DNA from: Kaistella carnis
GTDB lineage: Bacteria > Bacteroidota > Bacteroidia > Flavobacteriales > Weeksellaceae
Reading direction: 5' to 3'
DNA: 64,000 nt
Assembly: GCF_003860585.1 (NCBI RefSeq)
Contig: NZ_CP034159.1
Span: 3,162,001-3,226,000 of the forward strand
Part shown: positions 43,952 through 54,361 of the stretch, piece after piece
How positions within the stretch are numbered: the first letter of the stretch is position 1
How the letters are laid out: each line of letters starts with the position of its first letter
Translations under genes and position numbers: made by a program
The notes under the pieces: generated by a model
The model's input: only the letters and a program-made list of their open reading frames with translations
Databases searched by the model: none
What the model was told of the DNA's origin: nothing

Positions 43952-44254
43952 ATGCTCCAAGACTTAGAACAGAATTTTTCGCTTTTAGAAAAAAAGATAT
44001 TGACGATAAGTAAAAATTATCAGAATCTTGACGAAAAATATGTTGAATTAAAGCAGGAACACGAAGAATTGAAGGAGAAATACGAAGAGGAAAGGAAGAA
44101 GAATCAGGTATTAGCAGAAGAACAAAAAAATATAAAACTTTACTCAGCAATATCAGGAAACCCGGATCATAACCGGTTGATGAAAAATCACATTAACCGA
44201 TTGATCAAAGAAGTGGATTATTGTATTGCAGAGCTTCAAAATAGCGGATTGTAA
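43952..44254 (+). CDS. Coiled-coil protein upstream of zapA
   Basis: This 100-residue charged protein is almost entirely heptad-like: FSLLEKKILTISKNYQNLDEKY followed by LKQEHEELKEKYEEERKK. Its length, coiled-coil character and position directly before zapA, with a 1-base overlap of stop and ATG, suggest a partner in Z-ring assembly, similar in role to ZapB. I infer this from context, since the sequence shows only the coiled coil and the polar C-terminus. Confidence 0.65.
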   Translation: MLQDLEQNFSLLEKKILTISKNYQNLDEKYVELKQEHEELKEKYEEERKKNQVLAEEQKNIKLYSAISGNPDHNRLMKNHINRLIKEVDYCIAELQNSGL

Positions 44255-44541
44255 TGGACGTGAGAAGAATTACCATCACCATTGCGGGAAGAAGTTATCC
44301 GCTGAATGTGCCCTCTGCAGAAGAAGAAACACTGCGGCGCGTAGGGAAACAGATTGAAGCCATGATTAAAGATTTTGAACAGAATTTTGATGTTAGAGAT
44401 AAACAAGATGCATTAGCAATGTGCGCCCTGAAATTGGGAACCAATGCTGAGGTAGCCCAAATCACTAACGATAAAAATATAAAAGATTCCACGGAGCGGT
44501 TGAAAATAATCAATCAAACCCTGGAAGCGTTGGAAAAGTAG
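44254..44541 (+). CDS. zapA: Cell division protein ZapA
   Basis: This 95-residue protein has the ZapA beta-hairpin start, RRITITIAGRSYPLNVPSAEEETLRRVGKQIEAM, and a C-terminal helix (RLKIINQTLEALEK) that mediates coiled-coil tetramerisation. ZapA bundles FtsZ filaments at mid-cell. Its start overlaps the stop of the upstream coiled-coil gene by one base, so they form an operon. A 6S-like RNA lies immediately downstream, an arrangement also seen for zapA (ygfE) and ssrS in Proteobacteria. Confidence 0.92.
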   Translation: MDVRRITITIAGRSYPLNVPSAEEETLRRVGKQIEAMIKDFEQNFDVRDKQDALAMCALKLGTNAEVAQITNDKNIKDSTERLKIINQTLEALEK

Positions 44542-44562
44542 ATTTTTCTTTTTCAATCAACA

Positions 44563-44735
44563 ACTGCCTACAATAGTTCTAACACATTACAGGTGAACTC
44601 AACGCTATACAATTGCCGAACGAAAGTTTATTTAATGGCGCGCCGACTTGCTCGGATTACAGAAAATAAAAAACAGTTCAAATCGTGTTGATAAGGAGTT
44701 TACTCTATATCCTTGAATTATTGTAGGCTTTTTTT
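44563..44735 (+). ncRNA. ssrS: 6S-like RNA (Flavobacterial type) downstream of zapA
   Basis: The 5' end GCCTACAATA (44566-44575) pairs perfectly with TATTGTAGGC (44719-44728), closing a long hairpin of about 160 nt. A T7 tract follows directly. Inside, AACAC (44581-44585) and GTGTT (44685-44689) can pair, and a small CCGA-TCGG hairpin lies near 44643-44655. Position behind zapA, size and the long closed stem agree with 6S RNA, which binds the sigma-70-type RNA polymerase. The exact 5' end is unknown. Confidence 0.7.
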
Positions 44736-44761
44736 ATGACCAAAAATGACATTAAATAAAA

Positions 44762-44790
44762 AATAAAAGACCGGTTTTCTGTCTTTTATT
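44762..44790 (+). terminator. Perfect hairpin between the 6S-like RNA and rny
   Basis: AATAAAAGAC / GTCTTTTATT stem around CGGTTTTCT. It could end the zapA/6S transcript or act as an RNA element before rny, but it lacks a long T-tract. Confidence 0.5.
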
Positions 44791-44830
44791 CGTAATAAAA
44801 AAGAACGATTAATATTAAAACTAAACATAT

Positions 44831-46405
44831 ATGACAACAACGATCGCTATTATTATCGGCATTGTTTGTCTGGCTGCAGGAGCGGCTTTAGGAATGATTT
44901 TTTCTAAAAGCTCCCTGAATGCTAAGGCAAAATTCATCATCGATGATGCTAAAAAAAATGCTGAAAATCTTATAGAGAAATCTACTGTACAGGCAGAAAC
45001 CATTAAGAAAGAAAAACACTTACAAGCTAAGGAAAAGTTTATGGAGCTGAAGTCTCAGCATGATGCAGACATTCAGAGCAGAGAAAAGAAAATGCAGGAT
45101 TCGGAAAAAAGAATCCGCGACAAAGAACAAAAACTGAACGACGAACTTAGCAAAACCGGAAAATTAGAAAAAGATCTGGATCGCCAAATTGCAGATTACA
45201 GTAAGAAAAACGAAATCCTAGAAAGAAAACAACAGGAATTAGATATGGTAACTGCCCAGAAAGTTGAGATCTTAGAAAGAATCTCGGGATATTCGGCAGA
45301 AGATGCGAAAAACGAATTGGTAGAAGCTCTGAAAGCAGAAGCCAAAACGAAAGCGCAGGCTCATGTACAAAATATTATGGCGGAAGCGCAATTGAATGCT
45401 AAGCAGGAAGCCAAGAAAATTGTAATTCAAACTATTCAGAGAATCGGAACGGAACAGGCAATCGAAAATTCGGTTTCTGTATTCAATATTGAATCTGATG
45501 AGGTTAAAGGTAGGATTATCGGTAGAGAAGGACGTAATATTCGTGCTTTAGAAGCCGCTACAGGTGTTGAAATTATCGTCGACGATACTCCGGAAGCAAT
45601 TTTACTTTCATGCTTTGATCCGGTAAGAAGAGAGATCGCAAGATTGTCGCTTCACCGTTTGGTGACCGATGGTAGAATTCACCCAGCCAGAATCGAAGAA
45701 GTAGTTGATAAAACTAAAAAACAGATCGAAGAAGAAATCATCGAAGTTGGTAAAAGAACCGTTATTGATTTAGGAGTTCACGGACTTCACCCGGAATTGG
45801 TGAAAATTGTGGGTCGAATGAAATTCCGTTCTTCTTATGGACAGAACTTATTGCAACACTCCAGAGAAGTTGCAAACATCGCCGGAACAATGGCTGCAGA
45901 ATTAGGTCTCAACGTTAAGTTGGCGAAAAGAGCAGGTCTACTTCACGATATTGGTAAAGTTCCGGAACAGGAATCTGAATTGCCACACGCACTTTTAGGA
46001 ATGCAGTGGGCTGAGAAATATGGTGAAAACCCTGAAGTTGTTAACGCCATCGGAGCTCACCATGATGAAGTAGAAATGACAACATTGTTATCGCCCATCA
46101 TTCAGGTTGCCGATGCAATTTCGGGAGCAAGACCAGGCGCGAGAAGACAGGTACTGGAATCTTATATCCAAAGATTGAAAGACCTAGAAGCCGCGGCTTT
46201 AAGTTTTGATGGAGTTTCAAGTGCTTACGCAATTCAGGCAGGTAGAGAACTTAGAGTAATGGTAGAAAGTGGAAAAGTGAATGATGACCAGTCATCTCAA
46301 CTCTCTTATGATATCTCAGAGAAGATTCAGAATGAATTAACATATCCAGGACAGGTTAGGGTGACAGTAATCCGAGAAACGAGATCGGTGAATATCGCGA
46401 GATAA
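44831..46405 (+). CDS. rny: Ribonuclease Y
   Basis: This 524-residue endoribonuclease initiates mRNA decay. A single membrane helix at about 5-27 ([17 protein letters not shown]) is followed by a long coiled coil (about 35-195). A KH domain follows (about 215-275, [22 protein letters not shown]), then an HD domain whose metal-binding pair sits in [10 protein letters not shown] (about 375-385) with HHDEVEM. Domain order and length are typical. It is likely membrane-attached and forms a degradosome-like complex. Confidence 0.96.
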   Translation: MTTTIAIIIGIVCLAAGAALGMIFSKSSLNAKAKFIIDDAKKNAENLIEKSTVQAETIKKEKHLQAKEKFMELKSQHDADIQSREKKMQDSEKRIRDKEQKLNDELSKTGKLEKDLDRQIADYSKKNEILERKQQELDMVTAQKVEILERISGYSAEDAKNELVEALKAEAKTKAQAHVQNIMAEAQLNAKQEAKKIVIQTIQRIGTEQAIENSVSVFNIESDEVKGRIIGREGRNIRALEAATGVEIIVDDTPEAILLSCFDPVRREIARLSLHRLVTDGRIHPARIEEVVDKTKKQIEEEIIEVGKRTVIDLGVHGLHPELVKIVGRMKFRSSYGQNLLQHSREVANIAGTMAAELGLNVKLAKRAGLLHDIGKVPEQESELPHALLGMQWAEKYGENPEVVNAIGAHHDEVEMTTLLSPIIQVADAISGARPGARRQVLESYIQRLKDLEAAALSFDGVSSAYAIQAGRELRVMVESGKVNDDQSSQLSYDISEKIQNELTYPGQVRVTVIRETRSVNIAR

Positions 46406-46834
46406 TCCTTCAAAATATTTTATTTAAAAACTCCTTTCAGAAATGAAAGGAGTTTTTCTTTTTTAAGTTTTAACTATTAAACGGAGGTATACTTCTATTA
46501 CACGAAATGGTTTCTTTCAGTCAATCTTCTTCTTTGATCTGAAGTTTTCAACTTGTAAAACATGCTTTGTCTTAAATAAAAAACCTTTGAAAATTTGACT
46601 GAAAATACTTTATTATAAAAGGCAAAAAAGAATGATTTAATTCCTTTTCATTCCAAAGTTCTTTCTTTTGCTGTTGCCTAAAAAAAACATTAATTGAAAT
46701 GTATAAACTCACTTTCCAAGTGTAGTGTCTTCGATTACAATCTTATACTCTCAGTTCACAGCACATTTTCATTTGCCGTTTTCGCCGGTTTAAATACTTT
46801 CAAATCTTTACAGAATTATCCGATAGCATTGCTC
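46406..46834. other. 429-bp region between rny and the giant gene
   Basis: Apart from the rny terminator, it is AT-rich and shows no further recognised signal. The plus-strand 75-codon frame at 46694-46921 overlaps the end of the giant gene and is not supported. Confidence 0.5.
46426..46457 (+). terminator. Terminator of rny
   Basis: AAAAACTCCTTTC / GAAAGGAGTTTTT stem around a short loop followed by CTTTTTT, 20 bp after the rny stop. Confidence 0.88.
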
Positions 46835-49800
46835 TTAATTTCTATTTTTGATCATGACATAACCAGACAATACTCTGCCGTCAGAAAGACTGATGTGATA
46901 CCAATAATTCCCTGTTGCTAATTTTCTAGTTAAATATTCTCCATTCCAAGAGAAAGGACCTTTTACGACGCGGTCTAACACGACTGTTCCGAAACGATCG
47001 ATTACTTTTACTTTAGAACCGGGATAATTTTCTATTCCTTCTATTTTCCAGTCGTCATTGATTCCATCGCTGTTGGGAGAGAAGGCATTATTAATTTTGA
47101 AAATAGTGAACTCTTTTTCTGCAACTGCGCACGGTTGCAGACCACTTCTCACGAATGCAATATGATTTCCGTTGGGAACATTATAGAAAATAGTAGAGGA
47201 TTGCCAAGTAGTCCCGTCTATGGAATACTCCAGCATTCCACTTCCTGTCGCAATAATTTGAACGGTACTGTTTTCTATTTTGATGTCGGTAATTAAAGGG
47301 AAATCTACTTTCTTAACCACTACTGATTTTTTCGTGCTGCAACCCGAGAGATTGGTGACCGTAACCTGATAAGTTCCGTTTTGATCCGCATTAATCGTTT
47401 GTTGTGAACTTATTTGCGTTCCATTAAATTTCCATACATAAGAACTTGCTCCTGTAGGATTGCCCGCATCCAGTAGTACAAAACTCTCCGGACAATATTC
47501 TGCTGTTGCCGGCAATGGAACGACTGGCGAAGCATCAAGAGGAATAATCAGTTTTACTTTCGCTGAACATCCCGACGCTGAATTTATTTCTACAAAGAAA
47601 TTATTCGGCCCAGTTTGTAAATTATAGTTTGCAACATCGGTAATCACCTGGTTATTTTGATTGTAATAAATGTAAGTGTACACGGCTGAATTTACGACCA
47701 GATTATTTTCATACTGTGTTAAATTTATTTTTTTAGTTCCATTTTCATCTGAACATAAAGGCGCGGCAGTGAAGTCCGTGGCTGGAATATTTGTGGTAAC
47801 CAAAGATACGGTGACCGCAGTTCTCTGAACACTTTCGCAAGCTTGACTCGTTTGGGTGGCAAAGTAGGTCATTCCATTTTGAAGAACCGTATTTCCCGGA
47901 AGAACTGTACTTCCAGAATTGCTGCCATACCATTTTATTTGACTTCCTGTGAGCACCAGATTCGCCAATGTCGCATTTTGACTTGTACAAAATTCCTGGA
48001 GAGAATTTCCGGTTGGTGCTGGGGTGGCGATAATATTCACGGTTACCGGAGTTCTTTCACTTTCACAAGAATTTACGGTTTGCGTTGCATAATAAGTACT
48101 GCCGTTCATCAATGGAGTAGTGCTGGAAATGGTATTTCCTAAAATTGGATTTGCATACCACTTCACATTCGTTCCCGTAACACTAAGATTGGCAACGGTT
48201 GCATTTTGTTGTACGCAGAAATTTTGTGTAGCATTTACAGTCGGTTTTGGTGTTGGATTATTAAAAATATTTACCACTACAGAAGAGTTGATCGATTCGC
48301 AACCGAGGGAATTTTTAATTTTGAGAAGATAAGTTTTCGGCAATAAACCTTTGAAAGTATTTGAGTTTTGCCAAGTCAATCCGCCATCAATACTGTATTG
48401 TGATGCACTTTCATTAATGATAATTTGGGCTGATGAATTCGAGCAATCAATTTGTTGCACGGTTGCTGTTGGCATTGCCGGCGTATCTGCGGGAGTATTG
48501 ATTTTTACTGAAACTACTCCCGATTCGCAACCTGCGCTGTTTTTAACTTTCAGTTGATAGGTTCCCGGCGCAAGTTGTCCGGAATTTGAACTTGAAGAAT
48601 AAGTTGCTCCATTATCAAAACTATACAGGTGTTCCGTAGAAGTTATCGTAATATTTCCAAAAGGACTAACACAGGAAGTGGGATGCGTAACTGCAAAAAG
48701 TGGGAGTGTGGGTGCATTCGGTGGTGCGTCAACAGTAGCCGTAGTCGCTGCAGATGAACAACCATTTGCATCTAACTTGATCCGGATTTGATAGGTTCCC
48801 GGAGAAAGATTGGCAGAAGCAGTCGTAACCCAAGTCGAGCCATCATCAAAACTATATAAACCTGCAGCAGAAATCACGGATACAGTTCCCCAGGCGGCCG
48901 CACATCCAGTTGGTTGACTTACGGCAATCTGTGGAGCGTTAGACGTAATAGGCTGCGCATTTACCGTTGCAATTCCGGCATATGAAATACATCCTGCATT
49001 ATCTTTAATCATTAAATTATATGTTCCCGGTCCTACATTAGATTTTGAATTACTGGTGCTGTAAGTAAGGCCATTGTCAAAACTATATTCTGCAGCGGTT
49101 GTAGTTATTTGTATCGTTCCTAAAGCAGTTGTACAATTTGGTTGCGCGATAGTAAAGAGTGGAGCAGGCAGCGGTGCAGGAGTGGTCACCGTAGCGGTGG
49201 TTACATCTGAAATACAACCTGCGCCATTTTTTATTTTGATTTTATAATTACCTGGGAGCAAACCGCTTTTCGTGTCTGAATAAATAAAAGTTAACCCATC
49301 ATCAAAACTGTAGGTTGATGCAGGGGTCGTTACTGTAATTGAACCTGTAGAAACGCTGCAAGTTGGTTGTGTAACTGATAACGCAGGTGCTGCAATGTTG
49401 GTTCCTGAATTTAGGGTAACAGCAACAGCAACAGATTGGCAACTTGAACTGTTGGTTTTTATTCTGATGATATATGTTCCTGCCCCGATATTTTTTTTCA
49501 CCGGATTGGTAGTCCAGGTCGCGCCATCATTAAAGGTGTAACTGCTTCCGGGTGTCGTAATCGTAATGCTGCCATCGGTCGCGTCACATGCGGTGGGCTG
49601 TGTTACCGTAGCCACAGGAGTAGTAGGAATCGAGGGTGCAGAATTGATGTAGGCATAAGCACCTTGCGAAACACATCCAAAAGAATTTTTAATTAGAAGA
49701 GTATAACTTCCTGAATTTACGTTTGTTTTTACCGGATTGCTGGTCCAGGTCGCGCCGTTATCAAAACTGTAAAGATCGGCTATCGTATTGATGAAAATGC

Positions 49801-52800
49801 TTCCTTTCGGTACAGAACAGGTTGGCTGAATTGTGGTGACGCTCGGTGAATTCAAATAAAATTTATAAATTGACGCACTGGCAGATGTTGAAGTACAACC
49901 AGCAGAATTTTTGATTAAAATGTTATAATATCCAGGTGTAGGATTTAGTAAAACGGGATTCGTTACCCAGGTTACTCCATTATCAAAGGAGTATCGTACT
50001 GCTTGAGAAACCACAGTTATGCTTCCGGTATTGGTGCAAGTCGGTTGCACTACTTTAATCAAAGGACGCGGTAAGTAAAAAGCATGGATGTAAATACTCA
50101 TATCGTAAGGATTGGAAGTACATCCTTGTGCATTTTTAATTACAATATTAAAGGAACCCGACGATAAATTGGTTTTTTCGTTTACGGTGCTCCAGGTTTG
50201 TCCACCGTCAAAACTATAGGATGAAGCACTCGTCATTATTTTGATGCTTCCTTTATTTCCACAGGTTGGCTGAATAATTAAAACATCAGGTTTAGGCAAA
50301 TAGTATTTTACCAGATTTAAAGAATTGCCGTATGAACTAGATTTGCAGCCTTGTGCATTTTGAACCATCACATTATAATAACCATCGCTAAGATTGGTAA
50401 AAGTAGGAGAGGTGCTCCAGGTCTGGCCGCCATTAATACTGTATTGTGTTGCCGGCGTTGTGATAGTAATGGTTCCACCCACCCCACAACTTGGCTGCGT
50501 ACTTGTAAAACTGGGGGTTGGGAGGAAAACTTCTGCCATAATTACCGAAGTATAATTAGAAGTACAGGTGCCGTTTTTAACCTTCACGTAATAATATCCA
50601 GGAGAAACATTATTTAAAACGGGTGAAGAACTCCACGTATTCCCATTATCAAAACTGTAAGAGGTGGCTGGTGTGGTCACGGTAATTTTTCCTTTAACTC
50701 CACAGATTGGTTGAATAACATCCACCGTTGGACTTGCAAGGTCGGTCGTGTTCATGTCAACTCCAATACTATTAGATTTACAGTTAGCGCTGTTTTTTAC
50801 CACTAAATAATAACTACCAGCAGGTAAATTGTCAAAAACAGGATTGGTAGACCAGGTATATCCACCATCGATACTATAACCATCGGCGGTAGAAGTAAAG
50901 GTGATGTTTCCAATATTCCCACAACTGGGGCTCACGGCTGTATAAGTAGGATTATCTAAATAGATTTGATTAAAATAAACGTAATTACTTTCCGACACAC
51001 AGTTTTGGCTGTTCTTAATCATTACATTATAACTGGACCCCGTTAAATTATTGAAAACATTGGTTGTTACCCAAGTGGCTCCGCCATTAATACTGTAGAA
51101 ACTTGCAGAAGTATTGATGGTGATGCTTCCTTTAGTAGTACAGGTTGGCTGAATAATCGTTGTAGAAGGTATTGGTAATTTTCCTTCATATAAATAAATT
51201 CCTTGTGGATCCGAGGTGCAACCTAAGCTGTTTTTAGTCATCAATTGATAAGTCCCTGCCGGTAAACTTTTGGTGTTGGTCGTAACCCAAGTAACACCAT
51301 TATCGAAGGAATAAAAATCGGATATACTGTTGATGGTAATACCTCCATTATTTCCACAAGTTGGTTGCACTACGGTCGTAAAAAAATACGGAAGTTTCGG
51401 CGGATACAAATAAACAGAGTTTGCCAATGATTGACATCCTGCGGCATTCTTTAATTTTATATTGTAAGTTCCGGCAGGCAAATCTTTCATATTGCTGGTT
51501 CCCCATGTCGCGCCGTTGTCGAAACTGTAGAAATCTGCTTCTGTTTTAATGTAAACCGTTCCGTTTTCTCCACAGGTTGGCTGTATTGATTCATAATCTG
51601 GATAGGTATTCTGAAAGGTCTGCAGATAAATACTTTGAAAATAGGAAGTACAGCCCAAACTATTTTTGATACCTACAGAAAAATTTCCAGACAGGATATT
51701 AGATAGAATATTTGTCGTAACCCAAGTTTGTCCACCATCGAAAGTGTAAAAATCAGCGGGTGTATTAATGGTGATACTTCCGGGGACAGAACACGCGGGA
51801 CTAACTACGGTGTAATCAGGATTTCCAAGAGTATTACTCGATATTAAAACAACGGCCGGATCTGAAATACATCCTGCAATATCTTTGGTCCTGATGGTGT
51901 AGGTTCCCGGTTGTAATCCTTCTGCGACAGCATCGGTGACCCAGGTCGAACCATTGTCAAAACTATAATAAGCCGCATTACTGGTAACCGTAATCTTCCC
52001 GGTATCTCCACAAAACCGTGGTTGTTCAGAGTCAACGTTAGGATAAGGGGTAAGCGATGGAACAATGGTAGCCGACTGTGCATAAGAAGTACAGCCTTTC
52101 ACTGTTTTAATCAATACCCGATAAGTTCCGGGATACAATCCTGTCTTTGTGGAATTGGTTCCCCAGGTTAGTCCATTATCGAAACTATATTCCGAAGCAG
52201 AAGAGGTTACTTTAATGGTTCCTGTAGAAACAAAACAAGAGGGCTGTGTAATTTCCAGAGTTGGTGTAACTGCAGTCTGACTGGGTTCTATCGATACATC
52301 TGCCGTACTTGAACACCCAAAACTATCAGTCACGGTTACGGAATAGGTCCCAATATTTGTTACGGTAATATTTTGACTGGTTTCTCCCGTACTCCACAAA
52401 TAAGTGGCTCCTGAAGATGCTTTTAGCACCGTGCTTCCCGAGCACACATTCAGAATTCCTGAAATAGTGGCGGTCGGATTTTTAACTTCAAGATTAACAG
52501 GAATAATTTTATAGCAACCCGCATCTCTCGAGACTCTTATATAAATAACAGCTGAAGGTGAATTGTAAGTTTTGACATTGGCTATCGAGTTCGTGTTATT
52601 AAAGGCATTATCGAAATTTTTAAAGTAAGTAAATGTGATGCCCGCTGTGGAATTGACGACTTGTGAATCAAAAGTGGTTAAGTTAAAATCTTCAAAACCA
52701 TCATGGTTGGTATCGCATTTTGATATTTTTGCCGTGTTCACATTTAAATTACAGTTTGAGGAGCAATTTAAAAAACTGATATCCCAGCCGTCATTTGCAT

Positions 52801-54043
52801 CAGGGTCATTCGCAGAAGCGAAAATCTCCGTATTGCCACTACTTCCGCAACCTCCCGCAGAACCTGCCACATCAAAATCTGCCGTAACACCTATATTATA
52901 ATTGCCGCTCGAAATATCCGGAAAGTTCTGTGCTAACAGTGAAAAACAGAATTTCTTATTCGCCGTATCCAAAGAGGAAGTCGTCGTCGTTGTATAAACC
53001 ACCGCTCCGGCAGCATTATAAACTTTCAGCGTTAATTTTTTCAGCGTTGCACTAATCCCTCCTGAATTTGGCAAAGTGTAATTTCCGCAAACACTGATAG
53101 GAAGAGTCGGACAAACCGCATACAAAGGATCGAGCGTAAGCGATCCTACGAAATTTTCATTGGATTGCAGCAAACAGATATCATCTACATAAGCGTACCC
53201 GAAATGTCCTCCCAATCCGCAACGGGATGCCATGAATTCTACGGTAAACTCTTCATTATTCGGGATCGAAGAAATATCTAAAATCCCTGATTGCCAGTTC
53301 GCGGTATACAATGTTACATAGCCATATCCACCTTCCGGAACTTTGGTGAAAATACAGTTTTTCTCATCTCCAACCAGGCAAAATTCGCTGACAACAACTT
53401 TATTTTTATCCAGGATTCTGGCCTTAAAGAATGCCTGATTATCCGTGTGGCTGGTATCATAAACCGACTGTAAGACGGCTTTGTAATTGAATTTTAAGAA
53501 ATTCTCATTATTAGTTTTGAATCTCCTTCCTTGAGCAATTGCACCGTACGTTCCGGAGTTTTCATAATTTAATTTGAGTGCATATTGATCAAATGCTTTG
53601 ATGTCACCCATATAACTATCGATAAGATTTGCCGGAACCGAAGTTGCCATTACAAAATTATTCGTCGGATTATATTGCGGAATAGCGGTGTCGCCCCAAT
53701 TTGAAATAGATTTACATTGCGTGGGTCCTGGTGGATCGCCAATGTTATAAAGAAAATTTTTAATGAAATTAGTTCCGCCGATGTTCTCCACTTGCTCAAA
53801 ACCTCCATTGGTGCACATTTCCACGGCGGGTTGTGTCGCTTTCAACTGGTTTTTATTTTCTAACTGAATTTTCTGATTTCTTGCTTCCAGAAATTTAATT
53901 TTCTCCGCATGATCGGTGATTATTTTTCCGGATTTATTTTCGAACATTCCATTCCGCAGGTAGTTTTCGGGATCGGAGTTTTTGATTTGAGAAAAAATGA
54001 ATTGATAGGTGAAAAATAAAAAGAACAGGTAGAATTTCTTCAT
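46835..54043 (-). CDS. Giant SprB-repeat protein with type B T9SS sorting domain
   Basis: The product has 2402 residues. The signal peptide (MKKFYLFFLFFTYQFIFSQ) is followed by a unique N-terminal part (about 60-590). Then come about 18 SprB-like repeats of 70-75 residues, each with a QPTC...GSITI...YSFDNGxTW core and a Cys near its end (GCTS/GCES). Two Ig-like modules with FC..QNAT...WY and a PKD-like module follow. The C-terminus FSPNSDGINDDWKIEGIENY to GYVMIKNRN is the gliding motility-associated (CHU_C) domain, the type B T9SS signal. It is probably a surface adhesin or motility protein. Confidence 0.92.
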   Translation of the reverse strand: MKKFYLFFLFFTYQFIFSQIKNSDPENYLRNGMFENKSGKIITDHAEKIKFLEARNQKIQLENKNQLKATQPAVEMCTNGGFEQVENIGGTNFIKNFLYNIGDPPGPTQCKSISNWGDTAIPQYNPTNNFVMATSVPANLIDSYMGDIKAFDQYALKLNYENSGTYGAIAQGRRFKTNNENFLKFNYKAVLQSVYDTSHTDNQAFFKARILDKNKVVVSEFCLVGDEKNCIFTKVPEGGYGYVTLYTANWQSGILDISSIPNNEEFTVEFMASRCGLGGHFGYAYVDDICLLQSNENFVGSLTLDPLYAVCPTLPISVCGNYTLPNSGGISATLKKLTLKVYNAAGAVVYTTTTTSSLDTANKKFCFSLLAQNFPDISSGNYNIGVTADFDVAGSAGGCGSSGNTEIFASANDPDANDGWDISFLNCSSNCNLNVNTAKISKCDTNHDGFEDFNLTTFDSQVVNSTAGITFTYFKNFDNAFNNTNSIANVKTYNSPSAVIYIRVSRDAGCYKIIPVNLEVKNPTATISGILNVCSGSTVLKASSGATYLWSTGETSQNITVTNIGTYSVTVTDSFGCSSTADVSIEPSQTAVTPTLEITQPSCFVSTGTIKVTSSASEYSFDNGLTWGTNSTKTGLYPGTYRVLIKTVKGCTSYAQSATIVPSLTPYPNVDSEQPRFCGDTGKITVTSNAAYYSFDNGSTWVTDAVAEGLQPGTYTIRTKDIAGCISDPAVVLISSNTLGNPDYTVVSPACSVPGSITINTPADFYTFDGGQTWVTTNILSNILSGNFSVGIKNSLGCTSYFQSIYLQTFQNTYPDYESIQPTCGENGTVYIKTEADFYSFDNGATWGTSNMKDLPAGTYNIKLKNAAGCQSLANSVYLYPPKLPYFFTTVVQPTCGNNGGITINSISDFYSFDNGVTWVTTNTKSLPAGTYQLMTKNSLGCTSDPQGIYLYEGKLPIPSTTIIQPTCTTKGSITINTSASFYSINGGATWVTTNVFNNLTGSSYNVMIKNSQNCVSESNYVYFNQIYLDNPTYTAVSPSCGNIGNITFTSTADGYSIDGGYTWSTNPVFDNLPAGSYYLVVKNSANCKSNSIGVDMNTTDLASPTVDVIQPICGVKGKITVTTPATSYSFDNGNTWSSSPVLNNVSPGYYYVKVKNGTCTSNYTSVIMAEVFLPTPSFTSTQPSCGVGGTITITTPATQYSINGGQTWSTSPTFTNLSDGYYNVMVQNAQGCKSSSYGNSLNLVKYYLPKPDVLIIQPTCGNKGSIKIMTSASSYSFDGGQTWSTVNEKTNLSSGSFNIVIKNAQGCTSNPYDMSIYIHAFYLPRPLIKVVQPTCTNTGSITVVSQAVRYSFDNGVTWVTNPVLLNPTPGYYNILIKNSAGCTSTSASASIYKFYLNSPSVTTIQPTCSVPKGSIFINTIADLYSFDNGATWTSNPVKTNVNSGSYTLLIKNSFGCVSQGAYAYINSAPSIPTTPVATVTQPTACDATDGSITITTPGSSYTFNDGATWTTNPVKKNIGAGTYIIRIKTNSSSCQSVAVAVTLNSGTNIAAPALSVTQPTCSVSTGSITVTTPASTYSFDDGLTFIYSDTKSGLLPGNYKIKIKNGAGCISDVTTATVTTPAPLPAPLFTIAQPNCTTALGTIQITTTAAEYSFDNGLTYSTSNSKSNVGPGTYNLMIKDNAGCISYAGIATVNAQPITSNAPQIAVSQPTGCAAAWGTVSVISAAGLYSFDDGSTWVTTASANLSPGTYQIRIKLDANGCSSAATTATVDAPPNAPTLPLFAVTHPTSCVSPFGNITITSTEHLYSFDNGATYSSSSNSGQLAPGTYQLKVKNSAGCESGVVSVKINTPADTPAMPTATVQQIDCSNSSAQIIINESASQYSIDGGLTWQNSNTFKGLLPKTYLLKIKNSLGCESINSSVVVNIFNNPTPKPTVNATQNFCVQQNATVANLSVTGTNVKWYANPILGNTISSTTPLMNGSTYYATQTVNSCESERTPVTVNIIATPAPTGNSLQEFCTSQNATLANLVLTGSQIKWYGSNSGSTVLPGNTVLQNGMTYFATQTSQACESVQRTAVTVSLVTTNIPATDFTAAPLCSDENGTKKINLTQYENNLVVNSAVYTYIYYNQNNQVITDVANYNLQTGPNNFFVEINSASGCSAKVKLIIPLDASPVVPLPATAEYCPESFVLLDAGNPTGASSYVWKFNGTQISSQQTINADQNGTYQVTVTNLSGCSTKKSVVVKKVDFPLITDIKIENSTVQIIATGSGMLEYSIDGTTWQSSTIFYNVPNGNHIAFVRSGLQPCAVAEKEFTIFKINNAFSPNSDGINDDWKIEGIENYPGSKVKVIDRFGTVVLDRVVKGPFSWNGEYLTRKLATGNYWYHISLSDGRVLSGYVMIKNRN
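48260..52280 (-). repeat. Tandem repeats encoding SprB domains
   Basis: About 18 units of 210-225 bp form this block. Nearby units share short DNA blocks such as CCATTATCAAAACTGTA and AGGTTGGCTG, but they have diverged so that repeat-unit boundaries are visible mainly at the protein level. The encoded cores YSFDNG-TW and QPTC recur throughout. Confidence 0.9.
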
Positions 54044-54361
54044 TCAGTAAATATTATATTAAAAAAAGTTTCTTAAAAAAATCTTAAATGATTCTTAAAA
54101 GAAACTTAACAAATATAATTTAAAAAACCTTTATATTTTAATTTGTTTAAAAGAAATTAAATAAATGTTTGATATTTTTGAATAAACTTCAATGAGTTGT
54201 GAAATAACTTTAAATCGCTATCGCATTTATAATGATAATTGTTTTAAAGGATTTAGAAATTTGAATAAAGGCAGTTGGAATAAGTAATGTTTTTAAACAA
54301 AATAATTGGTTTGAAAATCCTGTTAAAATGAGTCGAAGATATTTTTAAAATTGCTGAAATT
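54044..54361. other. 318-bp promoter region of the giant gene
   Basis: Very AT-rich sequence with long A/T runs. No box, hairpin or gene could be confidently assigned. Confidence 0.45.

Noticed and set aside
46694..46921. 75-codon frame on the plus strand
   Set aside because: It overlaps the end of the giant surface-protein gene on the other strand and has no recognisable feature.
48260..52280. Possible CRISPR-like array because short motifs recur at regular distance
   Set aside because: The repeats recur every 210-225 bp and are in one long reading frame coding for SprB domains, with no short invariant repeat and unique spacers.
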